This document shows, piece by piece, positions 1 through 8,763 of a stretch of DNA of 64,000 nt (position 1 is its first letter; every line of letters starts with the position of its first letter). This DNA is from Sphingomonas yabuuchiae (GTDB lineage Bacteria; Pseudomonadota; Alphaproteobacteria; Sphingomonadales; Sphingomonadaceae). The notes beneath the pieces were generated by a model. The model had not been told where the DNA came from. It saw only the letters and a program-made list of their open reading frames with translations, and ran no database searches. Where the stretch lies: assembly GCF_014199595.1 (NCBI RefSeq), contig NZ_JACHNX010000009.1, forward strand, positions 95,258 to 159,257. Direction: 5' to 3'. The position numbers were made by a program, and so were the translations under genes.

Positions 1-62
1 CAGGCCGCGACCAGGCAGGCCACCGCCGGTGTCCATCGGCGTATCGCTTTCCAAACCACCAT
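1..62 (-). CDS. 5' end of an exported protein (truncated by window edge)
   Basis: Only the first 20 codons lie in the window. They start at an ATG whose complement is at 60-62 and read off the left edge. The translation begins MVVWKAIRRW followed by a hydrophobic run (TPAVACLVAA), which looks like a Sec signal peptide. The gene is divergent from the riboswitch and cobalt transporter to its right. That position would suit a TonB-dependent cobalamin or metal receptor, but nothing beyond the leader can be read, so identity is a guess. Confidence 0.4.
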   Translation of the reverse strand, partial: MVVWKAIRRWTPAVACLVAA

Positions 63-173
63 GGCCTGTCGATTAGGCTTACCGTGCGTCGGGATAAAGC
101 CGTTTGCGCCTCGATCCGACGCAGACTATCCCCGTGCCGACCGGCAGCGGCTTTCAGCCACGCCGCCGGACTA

Positions 174-354
174 TCGCATCGGTGCCCCTCGGGGCTTCAA
201 ACGGGAATATGGTGCAAATCCATAGCTGTCCCTGCAACTGTAAGCGGTGAGCGCGTGATGCCGGTTCCTGCAACAGGGAACAGCCACTGGAGCGATCCGG
301 GAAGGCCGCATTGCCGACGCTTCGACCCGCGAGCCAGGAGACCTGCCAATGCGA
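174..354 (+). ncRNA. Cobalamin riboswitch upstream of the cobalt/nickel transporter
   Basis: The conserved core elements appear in order: GGTGCC near 181, the run ending in GCAAATCC around 212-220, CTGTCCCTGCAACTGTAAGC near 226-245, and the B12 box AGCCAGGAGACCTGCC at 332-347. A P1 helix can pair TCGCAT (174-179) with ATGCGA (349-354). Adenosylcobalamin binding is expected to lower expression of the downstream permease. Boundaries are by eye from P1. Confidence 0.93.
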
Positions 355-536
355 GTCGCTCTTGCCGCGATCCAGGGGATGGTCATGGCCAGGATATATT
401 GTATCATGCGAGCGACGCCATAGGGCGAACCTGAATCGGAACCCGACCCGGCGTGCGCCCGTCGACGGTGGGGGACGACCGCGACAGCGGAAGGTCGGCC
501 TGAGTCGCAACGGCGCCGTTAAGGCATGATCCGCCC
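355..536 (+). promoter_or_regulatory. Leader between riboswitch and transporter gene (expression platform)
   Basis: This 182-base stretch separates the aptamer from the ATG at 537. I see no credible gene in it. It contains GC-rich complementary blocks around 445-510 that could form alternative hairpins with the start region. There is no T-tract terminator, so control at translation initiation looks more likely than termination. That is inference. Confidence 0.45.
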
Positions 537-1592
537 ATGTCCGAAGTTTCCGCCCGACCATCGTTGAAGCGTCGCGTCACCCTGCTGATGGGCGCGCTGA
601 TCGTCGTGAATATCGCCGTCTGGGGCTGGGCGCTGAGCGTCTTTGCGGGCAACAGCCTGATGCTGGGCACGGCTTTGCTCGCCTACAGCCTGGGGCTGCG
701 GCATGCAGTCGATGCCGATCACATCGCCGCCATCGACAATGTCACCCGCAAACTGATGCAGGACGGCCAGCGGCCGATCGCGGTCGGCCTGTGGTTCGCG
801 ATCGGCCATTCCGCCATCGTCCTGATCGCCGCGACCACCGTAGCTCTGGCCGCCAGCACCCTGTCCGACTTCGAGGCGTTCGGCCAGAGCGGCGGGACCA
901 TCGCCACCATCGTCTCGGCGAGTTTCCTGTTCGCCATTGCGATCATGAACCTGATCATCCTGCGCGATGTCTGGACCCGTTTCCGCCGCGTCGCGCGGGG
1001 CGAGCCGATGGCGGAGGCCGATGCCGACATGATGTTTTCGGGGCAGGGGCCTTTGTCGCGTCTGTTCCGGCCGCTGTTCCGGCTGATCCGGCGCAGCTGG
1101 CACATGGCGCCGCTGGGGTTCCTGTTCGGGCTGGGCTTCGACACCGCGACCGAGGTGGCGATCCTGGGCCTGTCGGGTTCGCACGCGGCGGACGGGGTGT
1201 CGCTGGCGACGATCCTGGTATTCCCGGTGCTGTTCGCGGTCGGCATGGCGTTGATCGACACCGCCGACGGGCTGGTGATGCTGGGCGCCTATGAGTGGGC
1301 GTTCGTCCATCCGCTGCGCAAGCTCTACTACAACATGACGATCACTCTGGTGTCTGCACTGGTCGCGCTGGTGATCGGCGGCATCCAGGCGACCGCGCTG
1401 CTCGCCGAGCGGTTCGGCTGGACGGCGGGGCCGTTCCGCTATGCGGGCGCGCTCGCCGAGCATTTCAACGTGCTGGGTTTCGCCATCGTCGGGCTGTTCG
1501 TGGTCTGCTGGGGCGCGAGCTTCCTCCTCTATCGCTGGCGCGGGTTTGCGGCGATGGAGGCGCGAATTGCCAAGCCCGGCGCGGCGGGATAA
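537..1592 (+). CDS. NiCoT family cobalt/nickel permease (HoxN/HupN/NixA type)
   Basis: A 351-residue polytopic inner-membrane protein. The NiCoT signature HAVDADH lies at about residues 56-62 (in RHAVDADHIAAIDN), and a second family motif, LGFDTATE, is near residue 200. These histidine/aspartate segments select the divalent metal in this family. About eight hydrophobic segments are visible and the length is normal. The gene sits directly behind a cobalamin riboswitch and ahead of the corrin operon, so cobalt uptake for B12 synthesis is the best reading; nickel cannot be excluded from sequence alone. The ATG at 537 is the first plausible start after the leader. Confidence 0.92.
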   Translation: MSEVSARPSLKRRVTLLMGALIVVNIAVWGWALSVFAGNSLMLGTALLAYSLGLRHAVDADHIAAIDNVTRKLMQDGQRPIAVGLWFAIGHSAIVLIAATTVALAASTLSDFEAFGQSGGTIATIVSASFLFAIAIMNLIILRDVWTRFRRVARGEPMAEADADMMFSGQGPLSRLFRPLFRLIRRSWHMAPLGFLFGLGFDTATEVAILGLSGSHAADGVSLATILVFPVLFAVGMALIDTADGLVMLGAYEWAFVHPLRKLYYNMTITLVSALVALVIGGIQATALLAERFGWTAGPFRYAGALAEHFNVLGFAIVGLFVVCWGASFLLYRWRGFAAMEARIAKPGAAG

Positions 1593-1631
1593 ATGCCGCT
1601 GATCGGAGGGTGATAAGCCCTCCGAAGATCG

Positions 1632-1804
1632 CGCCGGTGCCCGCAAGGGCTTCAAACGGGAATGGGGTGCAAATCCCCGGCTGTCCCTGCAACTGTAAGC
1701 GGTGAGCGAGCGATGCTGGTGCTCCTATGAGGGCACGGCCACTGGAGTGATCCGGGAAGGCGCATCCTTTTGCTTCGACCCGCGAGCCAGGAGACCTGCC
1801 GGCG
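1632..1804 (+). ncRNA. Cobalamin riboswitch upstream of cobW and the cob operon
   Basis: It has the same core as the first riboswitch: GGTGCCC, GGGGTGCAAATCCCC, CTGTCCCTGCAACTGTAAGC and the B12 box AGCCAGGAGACCTGCC at 1785-1800. P1 can form between CGCCGG (1632-1637) and CCGGCG (1799-1804). It is about 195 bases upstream of cobW and would control the long plus-strand corrin operon. The region 1805-1999 has no convincing gene and is the leader/expression platform. Confidence 0.94.
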
Positions 1805-1999
1805 TCATGGTCGCTCTTGCCTGGACCCAGGGGGTGGTCGGGGCACGGTTCTCCGTCGGGGAGCGACGAAGCCATGCGGCCGGGGCCGCATCGGTCGCCG
1901 GTATAGCGGGGCGGACGCATACGACTGCGCCCGTCCGTCACCGCTCCGGCGATCGGCCCCGCGTCCGCGCTCGCTCGTCCGGCGCGTCGGAGAATTACC

Positions 2000-3037
2000 A
2001 TGCGTGACCTTTCCAAGGTCCCCGTCACCATCGTCACCGGCTTTCTGGGCGCGGGCAAGACCACGCTTATCAGCCATCTGATCCGCAACGCTGGCGGCCG
2101 TCGCCTGGCGGTGGTCGTCAACGAATTCGGCACTTTGGGCGTCGACGGCGACATCCTCCAGTCTTGCGCGATCCCCGATTGCCCGGCGGAGAATATCGTC
2201 GAGCTGGCGAACGGCTGCATCTGCTGCACCGTCGCCGACGACTTCATCCCGACGGTCGAAAAGCTACTCGCGATGGAGCCGCGCCCCGATCACATCCTGA
2301 TCGAAACCTCGGGTCTGGCGCTGCCCAAGCCGCTGCTGAAGGCCTTCGACTGGCCCGCCATCCGCTCGCGCATCACCGTCGACGGCGTGGTGGCGCTGGC
2401 CGATGCCGAAGCCGTCGCGGCGGGCCGCTTCGCCCCCGATCTGGACGCGGTCGAGGCACAGCGCGCCGCCGATCCCAGCCTCGACCATGAGACCCCGTTG
2501 TCGGAGGTGTTCGAGGACCAGCTGGCCTGCGCCGATATCGTCCTGCTGACCAAGGCGGACCTCGCCGGGCCGGAGGGTGTCGCCAAGGCGCGCGAAATCA
2601 TCGCCGCCGAGGCGCCGCGCCCGCTGCCGATGGTCGAGGCGGTCGACGGCATCGTCTCCGCCGAGATCGTGCTGGGCCTGGAAGCCGCCGCCGAGGACGA
2701 CATCGCCGCACGCCCTTCGCACCATGACGGCGCGGACGATCACGAGCATGACGATTTCGACAGCATCTCGGTGATGCTGGGCGAGGTGGAGAGCCCCGAG
2801 GCGATCGCCGCGCGGATCGTGACGCTGGCCGAACAGCAGGATATCCTGCGCGTGAAGGGCTATGCGGCGGTCGCGGGCAAGCCGATGCGGCTGCTGGTCC
2901 AGGCGGTCGGTCGCCGGGTGCGCACCAGCTATGACCGTCCCTGGGGCGCGGGCGAGCCGCGCGGCACGCAACTGGTCGTCATCGCCGAGCATGACCGCAT
3001 CGACCGGCCTTCGATCGAGGCCGTGCTGAAGGGCTGA
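2000..3037 (+). CDS. cobW: CobW, zinc/cobalt-regulated GTPase metallochaperone
   Basis: A 345-residue G3E-family GTPase. The Walker A motif GFLGAGKTT is at about residues 14-22 and the metal-binding GCICC motif at about 72-76. A histidine/aspartate-rich stretch (HHDGADDHEHDD) lies near residues 240-252, followed by the CobW C-terminal domain. In the COG0523 family the GTPase is thought to deliver a divalent metal to a client. First place in a cobalamin-riboswitch operon, immediately before cobN (4-base gap), points to cobalt delivery to the CobNST chelatase. The ATG at 2000 places the P-loop at the usual distance from the N-terminus. Confidence 0.95.
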   Translation: MRDLSKVPVTIVTGFLGAGKTTLISHLIRNAGGRRLAVVVNEFGTLGVDGDILQSCAIPDCPAENIVELANGCICCTVADDFIPTVEKLLAMEPRPDHILIETSGLALPKPLLKAFDWPAIRSRITVDGVVALADAEAVAAGRFAPDLDAVEAQRAADPSLDHETPLSEVFEDQLACADIVLLTKADLAGPEGVAKAREIIAAEAPRPLPMVEAVDGIVSAEIVLGLEAAAEDDIAARPSHHDGADDHEHDDFDSISVMLGEVESPEAIAARIVTLAEQQDILRVKGYAAVAGKPMRLLVQAVGRRVRTSYDRPWGAGEPRGTQLVVIAEHDRIDRPSIEAVLKG

Positions 3038-3041
3038 ACAC

Positions 3042-3575
3042 GTGCATCTCGTCTTTCGCGAGAGCCATGGGCTGGAGGAACAGGCCGTTCCACAGGATCT
3101 GGGGCAGCGCCCCGGTGACGTGGTCGTGCTGTCCTTCTCCGACAGCGACCTCAGCGCCTTTGCGGCGGGCTGGCGGGCGGGGGGATTTTCCTGGTCGCTG
3201 CGGCTCGCCAATCTGGCGGCCTTGGTCCATCCGCTGTCGGTCGACACCTATGTCGAGCAGACCCTGGCGCATGCGAAGGCGATCCTGATCCGGCTGATCG
3301 GCGGCGCGGCGTACTGGGAATACGGCCTGCGCGAGGTCGAGCGGCTGGGGCGCGAGCGGGGTATCGCGCTGGCGGTGCTGGCGGCGGATGGACGGGAGGA
3401 CCGGCGGTTGATGGCGGCGTCGACCGTGGGGGAGGCGGTGGTGCGGCGGTTGACGGCGCTGTGCGATGCGGGTGGGGCTCAGGCGGCGGCTCTGGCTCTA
3501 AGCATATTGGCGGCGGAATCGCCTGCGGCCCTTGCCCCTCCCCAACCCCTCCCCCTGCCGGGAGAGGGGCTTTGA
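3042..3575 (+). CDS. cobN: CobN N-terminal fragment (cobaltochelatase large subunit, broken frame)
   Basis: 177 codons from a GTG four bases after the cobW stop. The N-terminus (HLVFRESHGLEEQAVPQDLG, then VVLSFSDSDLSAFAAGW) is typical of CobN. CobN is the large subunit of the ATP-dependent chelatase that inserts cobalt into hydrogenobyrinic acid a,c-diamide. The frame ends at a TGA (3573-3575) just inside or after a GC-rich hairpin repeat, and the rest of CobN continues one base shifted from about 3577. The last ~15 codons (APPQPLPLPGEGL) come from the repeat and are not CobN-like. Either this is a real split or mutated gene, or a one-base error in a C run. Confidence 0.85.
   Translation: MHLVFRESHGLEEQAVPQDLGQRPGDVVVLSFSDSDLSAFAAGWRAGGFSWSLRLANLAALVHPLSVDTYVEQTLAHAKAILIRLIGGAAYWEYGLREVERLGRERGIALAVLAADGREDRRLMAASTVGEAVVRRLTALCDAGGAQAAALALSILAAESPAALAPPQPLPLPGEGL
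3533..3572. repeat. GC-rich palindromic repeat inserted in cobN
   Basis: The core CCCCTCCCCCTGCCGGGAGA followed by GGGG and CTT closely matches the intergenic copy at 15503-15544. It also shares the flank CCCAACCCCTCCCC with the copy at 47847-47890. About 40 bases appear inserted where CobN should be continuous. A length of 1 modulo 3 would explain the frame change from the upstream to the downstream cobN part. Confidence 0.75.
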
Positions 3576-3576
3576 G

Positions 3577-6294
3577 GTGCCGCCCGTTGGCGGTTGGTGC
3601 CCGAACGGCCCGGCCTGCCCGGCCGCGACCCTGCTGACCACAACTCGCCCCCGCGTCCTCATCACCTTCTACCGCGCCTATCTCGCCGCCGCCGACCTCG
3701 AACCCATCGCCGCCCTTTATGCCGCCCTGGCCGAACGCGGCTTCGACCCCGTCGCCCTGTTCATCCCCTCGTTGAAGGCCGAGGGCGCAGGCCCCTGGGT
3801 CGCGCGCTGGGTCAAGGCTTTCACCCCCGCCGCGATCGTCAACGCCACCGCCTTCTCGGCACGCGGTGAGGACGACACCACCCCGCTCGACGGCGCGGGC
3901 GTGCCGGTGTTCCAGGTCGCGCTCGCCACCAGCGACCGGGCGGGCTGGGAGGGCGCCGCGCGCGGTCTGTCGCCCGCCGACCTCGCCATGCATGTCGTCC
4001 TGCCCGAAATCGACGGACGCCTGTTCGCGGGTGTGGTCAGCTTCAAGCAGCCGGGAGAGCGCGACCCCGACTTCGATATCGCGCTGCGCCTCCACCGCGC
4101 CGAGCCCGAGCGGATCGCGGCGGTGGCGGACAAGGTGGCGGGCTGGGTGAGGCTGGCGACGACCCCGGCCGCGGAGCGGCGGCTGGCCATCCTGCTGTCG
4201 ACCTATCCGGGCAAGGACTGGCAGGCGGCGCATGCGGTGGGGCTGGACGGCTTCGCCTCGACGGCGGCGATCCTCGCCGATCTGCGCGAGGCGGGTTATG
4301 ATGTGGAACCGCAGGCCGATCTGCCCGCCGCGCTGCTCAACAACCGGATCGCCTGGCCCGTCGCCGCCTATCGCGAGGCGCTGGCTACTCTTCCCGAAAG
4401 TCTGCGCGCCGACCTTGCCGAAAGCTGGGGCGCGGCGGAAGAGGATCCGCTGGTCCAGGGCGACCAGTTCCAATTCCCCGCCCTCATGCTCGGCAAGGCG
4501 ATCGTCGCGCTCCAGCCCGAGCGCGGACGACGCGAGGCTCGGGCGGACGAGTATCACGACCTCTCGCGCTGTCCGCGCCATTCCTATGTCGCCTTCTATC
4601 TCTGGCTGCGTGCGCAGGGGATCGATGCGCTGATCCATGTCGGCGCGCATGGCACGTTGGAGTGGCTGCCCGGCAAGGCGGTCGCGCTGTCCGGCGCCTG
4701 CTGGCCCGAGGCGCTGACCCGCGACTGGCCGGTCCTCTATCCTTTCATCGTCAACGATCCGGGCGAGGCCGCACAGGCCAAGCGGCGGCTGGGCGCGGTG
4801 ACGATCGGCCATGTCCCTCCGGTGCTGGTCCAGGCGGAGACCGGCGCGGGGCTGGGGCGGCTGGAGGCGCTGCTCGACGAATATGCCAATGCCGATGGCC
4901 TCGACCCCGCCCGCCGCGATCGGCTGCGCACCAGCATCGCCGAGGAGGCGGACAGCGTCGGCCTGGGCGAGACGCTGGGGCTGGCGGGGGCGGAGGATCC
5001 GCTCGCCCGGATCGACGCTTTCGTCTGCGATGTGAAGGACAGCCAGTTCGGCGAGGGGCTTCACGTCTTCGGGCGCGGTGAACAGGGCGCGGCGGAGCGG
5101 GCCGGGTTGCTCGCCGGGCTGGATGGAAAGCGCGTTCCGGCCGGGCCTTCGGGTTCGCCCTATCGCGGGCGCGCCGATGTGCTGCCCACGGGGCGCAACC
5201 TTTACGCCATCGATCCGCGCGCGGTGCCGAGCCGGGCCGCGCATCTTCAGGGCGTCAAGCTCGCCGAGGAACTGATCCGCCGCCATATGCAGGAGGAGGG
5301 CGATCACCTTCGCACCCTGATCGTCGATCTCTGGGGCTCGGCGACGATGCGCACGGCGGGCGAGGAATTCGCCATGGCGCTGCACCTGATCGGGGTCGAG
5401 CCGGTCTGGGACCATCGTTCCGAGCGGGTGACGGGGTTCGAGGTGATGCCGCTGATGCGCTTCGACCGGCCGCGCGTCGATGTGACGTTGCGCGTGTCGG
5501 GGCTGTTCCGCGATGCCTTCCCGCATCTGGTCGCGCTGTTCGGGCAGGCGGTGCGCGCGCTCGGCCAGCGGGACGAAACGGTCGAATGGAACCCGTTCGT
5601 TGGACAGGGGAGCCCGCGCGTCTACGGCCCCGCGCCGGGACGCTATGGCATCGGGCTGGATCCGAATGCGGGCTATGACGAGGCGGCACGGATCGAGGCG
5701 GGGCAGAGCTGGCTCGCCGCTTCGGCGACTGCGCTCGACGATGGCGACCGGCGCGATGCGGAGGGGATCGCGGCGCGGGTGGCGGCGGCGCAGGCGTTCG
5801 TCCATCTCCACGACCTGCCCGAAAGCGATCTTCTGCTCGCCGCCGATTATGCCGCGCATCAGGCGGGTTTCGCGGCGGCGCGCGTGGCTTTGGGGGAGGG
5901 CGCGGCGGCGCTCTATCATCTCGACACCCGCGACCCCGCCAGCCCCAAGGCGCGGACGCTGGCCGAGGAGATCGCACGCACCATCCATGCCCGCGCCGCC
6001 AATCCGCGCTGGGTCGAGGGGATGATGGTCCATGGCTTTCGGGGTGCGGCGGAGATTGCCGCGACGCTCGACCATCTGGGCAGCTTCGCGCATCTGGCGG
6101 AGGCGGTGCCCGCCGCGCTGATCGACCTGTATTGGGATGCGACTTTGGCGCAGGACGCGGTGCGCGACTTCATGGCGCAGGCAAACCCGGCGGCGTTGAA
6201 GGCGATGGAGGCGCGCTTCGCGGCGCTTCATGCTGCGGGGCTGTGGCCGACGCGGCGCAATTCGGTGCTCGCGATGCTGGACGGAGCGGCATGA
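3577..6294 (+). CDS. cobN: CobN C-terminal part (cobaltochelatase large subunit, 905 residues)
   Basis: CobN homology resumes here (VPPVGGWCPNG, then RPRVLITFYRAYLAAADLEP) and runs to the normal C-terminus. It includes the family hallmark HVGAHGTLEWLPGKA near residue 352. Together with the N-terminal piece the total of about 1080 residues fits a full CobN. A GTG at 3577 follows the upstream TGA by one base and has a purine-rich GGAGAGGGG about 8 bases before it. Coupled re-initiation is therefore conceivable; the GTG start is my choice on that basis. The end overlaps cobG by four bases (ATGA). CobS and CobT, its ATPase partners, are not in the window. Confidence 0.88.
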   Translation: MPPVGGWCPNGPACPAATLLTTTRPRVLITFYRAYLAAADLEPIAALYAALAERGFDPVALFIPSLKAEGAGPWVARWVKAFTPAAIVNATAFSARGEDDTTPLDGAGVPVFQVALATSDRAGWEGAARGLSPADLAMHVVLPEIDGRLFAGVVSFKQPGERDPDFDIALRLHRAEPERIAAVADKVAGWVRLATTPAAERRLAILLSTYPGKDWQAAHAVGLDGFASTAAILADLREAGYDVEPQADLPAALLNNRIAWPVAAYREALATLPESLRADLAESWGAAEEDPLVQGDQFQFPALMLGKAIVALQPERGRREARADEYHDLSRCPRHSYVAFYLWLRAQGIDALIHVGAHGTLEWLPGKAVALSGACWPEALTRDWPVLYPFIVNDPGEAAQAKRRLGAVTIGHVPPVLVQAETGAGLGRLEALLDEYANADGLDPARRDRLRTSIAEEADSVGLGETLGLAGAEDPLARIDAFVCDVKDSQFGEGLHVFGRGEQGAAERAGLLAGLDGKRVPAGPSGSPYRGRADVLPTGRNLYAIDPRAVPSRAAHLQGVKLAEELIRRHMQEEGDHLRTLIVDLWGSATMRTAGEEFAMALHLIGVEPVWDHRSERVTGFEVMPLMRFDRPRVDVTLRVSGLFRDAFPHLVALFGQAVRALGQRDETVEWNPFVGQGSPRVYGPAPGRYGIGLDPNAGYDEAARIEAGQSWLAASATALDDGDRRDAEGIAARVAAAQAFVHLHDLPESDLLLAADYAAHQAGFAAARVALGEGAAALYHLDTRDPASPKARTLAEEIARTIHARAANPRWVEGMMVHGFRGAAEIAATLDHLGSFAHLAEAVPAALIDLYWDATLAQDAVRDFMAQANPAALKAMEARFAALHAAGLWPTRRNSVLAMLDGAA

Positions 6295-7412
6295 GCGGCT
6301 TCGTGGTCAAGGGCTGGTGCCCCGATGCATTCCGGCCGATGATGGCGGGCGACGGGCTGCTGGTCCGCGTTCGCCCGCCGCTGGGACGGTTGACGGCGGA
6401 ACAAGCCGAAGGGTTGTGCGCGGGCGCGATCCGCCACGGCAATGGCCAGATCGACCTGACGGCCCGTGCGAACCTACAAATCCGGGGGGTGACCGAGGCC
6501 GGCTGGCCCACGCTGTTGGCGGAGTTGCAGGCGTTGGGGCTGGTTGATCCCGATCCGGTGTCGGAGGGGCGGGGGGCGATTCTGATCAACCCGGATTGGC
6601 GTGAGGGCGACGATAGTCATGCCATCGCCAGCGAATTGCGGGCGCGTCTTGCCGAACTGCCCGAACTGCCGGGCAAGGTGGGCTTTATCATCGATGCGGG
6701 GCCGTCGCCGATAGTCATGGACGCGTCCGGGGATTTCCGTATCGAGAGGACCGCCACTGGCACCCTGGCGCTGCGTGGGGATGGGCGGTCGAGCGGTGTC
6801 GCCGTGACGCGGCCCAACGCGGTCGACGCCCTGATTCGGCTGGCGCACTGGTTCAGCGAAAGCGGCGGCTGCACGGCCGGGCGAATGACGCGTCACAAGG
6901 TGGCCCTGCCCGACTGGGCCCAAGGCGACGCCGTACCCGCATCCGGTAAAGCGATGCAGCCGGGCGCGCATCCGATCGGAGCGGTTTATGGACTGCCCTT
7001 CGGCCGGATCGACGCCGCATTACTGGCGGCGTTCGTTCGTTCGCATGGTTGCGCCCTTCGCCTTACCCCGTGGCGGCTGCTGATCGCGGAAGGCGTCGCC
7101 CCGGCCCCTGTCGCCGACATGCTGCTCGCCGACAGCCCGATCCTGCACGTCGATGCCTGTGTCGGCGCGCCCGCCTGTCCGCAGGCGAGTGTCGAAACGC
7201 GTGGGTTGGCCGTCCGGCTCGCACCGCTGATCGACGGCCACCTGCACGTCTCGGGTTGCGCGAAGGGCTGCGCACGGGCACGGGCGGCAGACTGGGTGCT
7301 GACCGGGCGGGAGGGGGCTTTCGATCTGGCCAGACATGCCCGCGCCGGGGCCGCGCCCCTTCACACCGGATTGACGCCCGAGCGGGCGGTCGCGCTTCTC
7401 GGAGCCTGTTGA
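6291..7412 (+). CDS. cobG: CobG, precorrin-3B synthase
   Basis: A 373-residue member of the nitrite/sulfite-reductase-like ferredoxin-fold family. In the aerobic pathway CobG uses O2 to hydroxylate precorrin-3A at C20 with lactone formation. N-terminal half-motifs (DLTARANLQIRG) and the C-terminal cysteines that would hold the 4Fe-4S cluster (CVGAPACPQA near residue 290, CAKGCARA near residue 323) are present. Its presence marks the oxygen-dependent route. The ATG at 6291 overlaps the cobN stop (ATGA), supporting translational coupling. Confidence 0.93.
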   Translation: MSGFVVKGWCPDAFRPMMAGDGLLVRVRPPLGRLTAEQAEGLCAGAIRHGNGQIDLTARANLQIRGVTEAGWPTLLAELQALGLVDPDPVSEGRGAILINPDWREGDDSHAIASELRARLAELPELPGKVGFIIDAGPSPIVMDASGDFRIERTATGTLALRGDGRSSGVAVTRPNAVDALIRLAHWFSESGGCTAGRMTRHKVALPDWAQGDAVPASGKAMQPGAHPIGAVYGLPFGRIDAALLAAFVRSHGCALRLTPWRLLIAEGVAPAPVADMLLADSPILHVDACVGAPACPQASVETRGLAVRLAPLIDGHLHVSGCAKGCARARAADWVLTGREGAFDLARHARAGAAPLHTGLTPERAVALLGAC

Positions 7413-8041
7413 TGCCGTACACTTACGAAACCGATGGCGCGGCGATCTATCGCCAGTCCTTCGCCATCATCCGCGCCGAGGCGGAGCTGGCGCGCTTCGA
7501 TGCGGAGGAAGAGCCGGTCGCGGTGCGCATGATCCATGCCGCCGGGCTGGTCGAGCTGGCGCCGTCGATCCATTTCTCGGCCGGTTTTGCGGTGGCGGGG
7601 CGGCAGGCGCTGGCGAACGGCGCGGCGATCCTGTGCGACGCGCATATGGTCAGCGAGGGGGTCACGCGTGCCCGGCTACCTGCCGACAATCCGGTGATCT
7701 GTACGCTGCGCGACCCTGCCGTGCCCGCGCTGGCCAAGGAGATGGGCACGACTCGCTCCGCCGCCGCGCTGGAGCTGTGGCGGCCCTATCTGGCGGGCGC
7801 GCTGGTGGCGATCGGCAATGCGCCGACCGCGCTCTTCCATCTGCTGACCATGCTGGAAGACCCCGGCTGCCCACGCCCGGCGGCGATCATCGGCTGTCCG
7901 GTCGGTTTCGTCGGCGCGATGGAGTCGAAGGACGCGCTGTGGGAAGCCCAGCCGGTGCCGTGCGCCATTGTGAAGGGCCGCCCCGGCGGCAGCGCGATCA
8001 CGGTGGCGGCGATCAACGCGCTGGCGAGCCGCGCCGAATGA
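7412..8041 (+). CDS. cobH: CobH, precorrin-8X methylmutase
   Basis: 209 residues, the normal size for the enzyme that moves the C11 methyl group to C12 to give hydrogenobyrinate. Family segments visible include YETDGAAIYRQSFAIIRAEA, RMIHAAGLVELAP (with the histidine proposed to act in catalysis in this family), IGNAPTALFHLL and GCPVGFVGAMESK. The start ATG shares its A with the cobG stop (TGATG), which sets the start. Confidence 0.96.
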   Translation: MPYTYETDGAAIYRQSFAIIRAEAELARFDAEEEPVAVRMIHAAGLVELAPSIHFSAGFAVAGRQALANGAAILCDAHMVSEGVTRARLPADNPVICTLRDPAVPALAKEMGTTRSAAALELWRPYLAGALVAIGNAPTALFHLLTMLEDPGCPRPAAIIGCPVGFVGAMESKDALWEAQPVPCAIVKGRPGGSAITVAAINALASRAE

Positions 8042-8763
8042 CGGGGACCGTTCACGGTGTGGGCCTGGGGCCGGGCGCGGCGGATCTGATGAGCGTCCGC
8101 GCCGATCGCCTCGTGCGCGGGGCGCGGCATGTCGCCTATTTCCGCAAGGCCGGACGGCGCGGCCATGCGCGCACCATCGTCGAGGGCATGCTCCGCGACG
8201 ACGTGGTCGAATATCCGATGGACTATCCGGTCACGACCGAGATCCTGTTCACCGACCCGCGCTACAATGAGTGCCTGTCCGCCTTCTATGCACAGTGCAC
8301 CGCGCATATCCTTTCGCTGGTGCAGGGCGGCGAGGATGTGGTGGTGCTGTGCGAGGGCGATCCGTTCTTCTACGGCTCGTTCATGCACTTGCACAGCCGC
8401 TTGAAGGATCACGCCCCCGTCGCGGTGGTGCCCGGCATCACTGGCATGTCGGGCGCCTGGACCGCCAGCGGCGCGCCGATTACCTGGGGCGACGATGTGC
8501 TGACGGTCGCGATGGCGACCTTGCCCGAGCCGGAGCTGACCCGCCGCATCGCCGAGACCGACGCGCTGGTCGTGATGAAGATCGGCCGCCACTTGCCCAA
8601 GCTGCGCCGCGCGATCGCGGCGGCGGGACGGACCGAGCAGGCCTGGCTGGTCGAACATGCCGCCCAGGCCGGGGAGCGCGTGCGCCGACTGGCAGAGGTG
8701 GAGGATGCTCCCGCCCCCTATTTCTCGATCGCGCTGATCCACGGACAGGGACGGCGGCCATGA
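8038..8763 (+). CDS. cobI: CobI, precorrin-2 C20-methyltransferase
   Basis: A 241-residue SAM-dependent tetrapyrrole methylase. It opens with the glycine-rich loop VHGVGLGPGAADLMSVRA and carries the GDPFFYGSFMHL segment typical of C20 methylases, then VVPGITGMSGAW. It methylates precorrin-2 to precorrin-3A, so it acts just before CobG. The ATG at 8038 overlaps the cobH stop by four bases. Confidence 0.95.
   Translation: MTGTVHGVGLGPGAADLMSVRADRLVRGARHVAYFRKAGRRGHARTIVEGMLRDDVVEYPMDYPVTTEILFTDPRYNECLSAFYAQCTAHILSLVQGGEDVVVLCEGDPFFYGSFMHLHSRLKDHAPVAVVPGITGMSGAWTASGAPITWGDDVLTVAMATLPEPELTRRIAETDALVVMKIGRHLPKLRRAIAAAGRTEQAWLVEHAAQAGERVRRLAEVEDAPAPYFSIALIHGQGRRP

Noticed and set aside
84..529. 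Short open frames over the first riboswitch
   Set aside because: They cover the conserved cobalamin aptamer, so the RNA function explains the sequence.
3151..6231. 1026-codon open frame antisense to cobN
   Set aside because: It mirrors CobN codons, is arginine/histidine-rich low complexity and has no ribosome site or family resemblance.
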